Positions 61,705 through 64,000 of a DNA stretch of 64,000 bases are shown piece by piece; position 1 is the first letter of the stretch, and every line of letters starts with the position of its first letter. The notes below the pieces were generated by a model. It did not search any database and was not told the origin of the DNA. It saw only the letters and a list, made by a program, of their open reading frames with translations. The DNA lies in assembly GCF_027158005.1 (NCBI RefSeq), contig NZ_JAPVLQ010000006.1, positions 310,001-374,000 on the forward strand, read 5' to 3'. A program made the position numbers and the translations under genes. This DNA is from Rhodococcus sp. H36-A4 (GTDB lineage Bacteria; Actinomycetota; Actinomycetes; Mycobacteriales; Mycobacteriaceae).

Positions 61705-62214
61705 TCAGTCGTACAGACCCCAGCCCAACGGTGTTCCGAGGATGGGTTGCACGATCGTCGACGACACGTCGCCTTCCCATGGCAAGTCCCCCTGGGAGTC
61801 ACGCCACACGGCCTGGACCGCGCGGATCCGATCTGATGGGTACACCTCCGAGGCCATGAGGAGCCACTCGTCGCAGTGCGTCACGTCGACGAAGTGGAAT
61901 TCGAAACCAGCTGCCGTACACTCCATGCCGGACTCGAACGCCCGACCTCCGAGTATCACCCGCCTCGCCAGCGTGTTCAATGCGGCGGCAGATTCCCCGG
62001 GTGATCGCCCCGTCACGATCAACTCGGGGTGTCCGAGGGCCGTCAAGCCGACTGTGTAGCAGAAAGCCGGTTCGATCACCCCAGCATTGTCCGGATCGAA
62101 ATTCGAATTCACCTCCGAATTCACATACTGCAAAGCCCAGCCGTGGCGGTCCACTAGGCCGTGCACGTTTCGCACGTAGTCCGCCATCGACTGCCCGTCA
62201 CACATCGCACACAT
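61705..62214 (-). CDS. DUF4262 domain protein
   Basis: 169 residues. It starts MCAMCDG, then HGWALQYVNSE, FCYTVGLTALGHPELIVTGRSPGESAAALNTLARRV and a terminal PLGWGLYD, the pattern of DUF4262. The N-terminal CxxC may bind metal. Function unknown; the family is common in actinobacteria and often carried singly. Divergent from the second helicase gene. Confidence 0.88.
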   Translation of the reverse strand: MCAMCDGQSMADYVRNVHGLVDRHGWALQYVNSEVNSNFDPDNAGVIEPAFCYTVGLTALGHPELIVTGRSPGESAAALNTLARRVILGGRAFESGMECTAAGFEFHFVDVTHCDEWLLMASEVYPSDRIRAVQAVWRDSQGDLPWEGDVSSTIVQPILGTPLGWGLYD

Positions 62215-62343
62215 AGCTCCCCCAAGCTTCTCGAGATCCAGCAGCGAACAAGCCGGCCGGATCTACTGCATCGAACGTATGTTCGTATCGAGAATGATTG
62301 CCTATGGCACCGACAGAAACTCCCCGGACGGTACTGTTCCGCT

Positions 62344-63639
62344 ATGCCCCGTTCCGAAACGTCGTTCGCCGATTTGGGGCTCCGACCTGTCCTGGTCCAC
62401 GCTCTGCGTCGGATCGGTATCGATGTTCCTTTCGACATTCAGACGGCAGCGATCCCCGATGCCCTTGCCGGACAAGACATTCTCGGTCGCGCTCCGACCG
62501 GATCAGGGAAGACCCTTGCCTTCGGACTGCCGATGCTCCAGCGACTGTCGGGTGCGAGCAGCCGACCGAAGTGTCCCCGCGGGTTGGTACTGGTCCCGAC
62601 ACGCGAGCTGGCCTTGCAAATCGAACGGGCGCTGGAGGAGCCGGCACTCGCGTTGGGCATCCGAGTGATGGGAATCGTCGGCGGGGTGCCGATCAAGCGC
62701 CAATCCGAACGCCTCATGCGCGGTATCGACGTCGTTGTGGCTACCCCAGGACGTCTCGAAGATCTCATCCAGCACGCTGCTGTCTCGCTCGCAGACATCG
62801 ACATCACCGTGGTGGACGAAGCTGACCGGATGGCCGATCTCGGCTTTCTGCCCCAGGTGCGGAAGCTTGTGGACCGCACCCCGAAAGGTGGACAGCGCAT
62901 GCTGTTCTCAGCGACCCTCGATGGAGATGTCGACGACCTGGTGCAGCGGTACTTCGACTCCCCCGCTATTCACTCCGCCGAGCCACCCCCACTCGCCCAG
63001 GCGACAATGCGGCACCTCTTCTTCCGAGTGGCCGACACCGACAAGAATTCGATTGCACTGCGAATCGCGGCGCGAACAGGGCGAACTATGATCTTTCTGC
63101 GCACCAAGCATGCAGTGGATCGATTCACCGCGTCCCTGCGCGAAGTGGGCGTGCCTGCACTGGCCTTGCACGGTGACAAATCTCAGGCCAATCGAACGAG
63201 AACTCTCGCTGCATTCGCGGATGGTTCCGTTCCTGTCCTGGTCGCCACCGACGTCGCGGCCCGCGGCCTGCACGTCGACGGAATCACCTTGGTCGTGCAC
63301 GTGGACCCGCCGGCCGATGCGAAGGATTACACGCATCGCGCCGGACGTACGGCGCGTGCAGGCGAGATCGGCACCGTCGTCACGCTTGTCACCGAAAGCC
63401 AAAAATCGCACGTCGCGACGCTTGCAGCCGAGGCTGGAATCATGGCCGAGTTCACCGATGTGACGGCGTCGAGTCCAGCACTGTCCAAATCCACGGGTGC
63501 GCAGGCACCTCCTGGATCACCGATCGTCGAAGTGACACCGACAGTCGACCAGAGCGGGCGCACACGCGAGGTCGATCGCCGAAAACGCTCGGCGCCTCGG
63601 CGTACCCGGGACAAGCCAGGTCGATCGGGTCGACGATGA
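62344..63639 (+). CDS. DEAD-box RNA helicase (second copy, short tail)
   Basis: 431 residues from the ATG at 62344; earlier codons in frame lack family similarity. Motifs: [105 protein letters not shown]. It is a clear paralogue of the helicase at 58276 without the repeat tail, ending instead in a short basic segment (RKRSAPRRTRDKPGRSGRR). Its stop overlaps the next ATG (ATGA). Confidence 0.95.
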   Translation: MPRSETSFADLGLRPVLVHALRRIGIDVPFDIQTAAIPDALAGQDILGRAPTGSGKTLAFGLPMLQRLSGASSRPKCPRGLVLVPTRELALQIERALEEPALALGIRVMGIVGGVPIKRQSERLMRGIDVVVATPGRLEDLIQHAAVSLADIDITVVDEADRMADLGFLPQVRKLVDRTPKGGQRMLFSATLDGDVDDLVQRYFDSPAIHSAEPPPLAQATMRHLFFRVADTDKNSIALRIAARTGRTMIFLRTKHAVDRFTASLREVGVPALALHGDKSQANRTRTLAAFADGSVPVLVATDVAARGLHVDGITLVVHVDPPADAKDYTHRAGRTARAGEIGTVVTLVTESQKSHVATLAAEAGIMAEFTDVTASSPALSKSTGAQAPPGSPIVEVTPTVDQSGRTREVDRRKRSAPRRTRDKPGRSGRR

Positions 63640-64000
63640 ACGGACTTCCGATATTGTCGATCGTGCTGGCACTGATTGCCGCCTTCCTGTTCGCTTGCGC
63701 ATCGGTCGCCCAACAAAGTGCCGCCGCAGCTGTGCCCGAGGGCCAATCGCTGATCACCACGCTCCTACGAAGCCCACGGTGGTGGGCCGGTCTCTGCGGC
63801 GACGTCGGGGGTTACGGATTTCAGGTTGCCGCACTGTGGGCCGGCTCGGTCCTCATCGTGCAACCGTTGATCGTCTCCATGCTGTTGTTCGCATTGCCTC
63901 TGTCGGCCAAATTCGCCGGCTATCGGATGACCCGCTCGTCATGGGTCTGGGCGGTGGCGCTGGCGATAGCTCTCACCGTGTTCATCGGCGTCGGTGACCC
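63636..64000 (+). CDS. DMT-type multidrug or metabolite transporter (3' end outside window)
   Basis: About 121 residues visible, frame open to the window edge; ATG overlaps the helicase stop by four bases, so the two are coupled. Hydrophobic helices at about 5-25, 48-70, 72-92 and 104-120 (ILSIVLALIAAFLFACASVAQQ, GYGFQVAALWAGSVLIVQPL). The first-helix pattern and spacing resemble EamA/DMT drug-metabolite exporters common in mycobacteria and rhodococci. Substrate unknown. Confidence 0.75.
   Translation, partial: MNGLPILSIVLALIAAFLFACASVAQQSAAAAVPEGQSLITTLLRSPRWWAGLCGDVGGYGFQVAALWAGSVLIVQPLIVSMLLFALPLSAKFAGYRMTRSSWVWAVALAIALTVFIGVGD

Overview
The window looks like chromosomal DNA from a high-GC actinobacterium of the order Mycobacteriales, most likely Rhodococcus or a close relative. 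The grounds are the GC-rich codon use, an RbpA gene, an IdeR/DtxR-type iron box, an F420-type LLM oxidoreductase, a mycothiol-type DinB-fold protein, and a BlaI/BlaR-like pair close to 6-phosphogluconate dehydrogenase. No tRNA, rRNA, insertion sequence, phage or CRISPR array was recognised.

1-17.4 kb is a biosynthetic region. It opens inside a giant non-ribosomal peptide synthetase (about 4749 visible residues) with the order [C]-A-PCP-C-A-PCP-E-C-A-PCP-C-A-PCP-TE. A small secreted glycine-rich protein follows. On the opposite strand lie a fused aminodeoxychorismate synthase (PabA-PabB type) and an AroQ-fold mutase resembling 4-amino-4-deoxychorismate mutases. That pair would make 4-amino-4-deoxyprephenate, the precursor of p-aminophenylalanine, so the peptide may contain an aminoaryl residue. 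A short drug-resistance-type UvrA homologue lies 4 kb further on.

17.7-27.8 kb is housekeeping and accessory: rbpA with a SigH/SigmaR-like promoter and a strong terminator, a zinc-ribbon protein, a TerB-like protein, an amidase, the UvrA-like protein, a DUF2252 protein, a polysaccharide deacetylase, an arylsulfatase remnant, a small membrane protein, a 750-bp palindrome-rich gap and a small HTH protein.

28-42.3 kb is a probable catabolic or tailoring region. Two TetR regulators each face a transcription unit containing one of a pair of CrtC/AttH-like paralogues. The first unit is paralogue A, an LLM flavin oxidoreductase and a dikinase-type phosphotransferase. The second is an APH-like kinase and paralogue B. 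An acyl-CoA synthetase, an acyl-CoA carboxyltransferase, a DinB-fold protein, a DHFR-like reductase and a broken alpha/beta hydrolase lie between them. I regard this pair of units as the best candidate for an undescribed system.

42.5-52.5 kb holds an FKBP lipoprotein, a decayed HelD/HelR-type helicase gene, a HugZ-like haem-utilisation protein, a type II NADH dehydrogenase, an ArsR regulator, a hotdog thioesterase and a divergent iron locus. The iron locus is a FhuF-like protein on one side and an RDD-FecCD fusion permease, a second FecCD permease and an ATPase on the other, with an iron box between them.

52.5-64 kb carries a LPG-synthase-like membrane protein with an esterase, BlaI and M56 peptidase genes with a BlaI-type operator, a DEAD-box helicase with ten 30-bp repeats in its tail, gnd, a DUF4262 protein, a second DEAD-box helicase and the start of a DMT-type transporter. 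Three genes in the window are visibly decayed (arylsulfatase, alpha/beta hydrolase, HelR-like helicase), which points to local gene loss.
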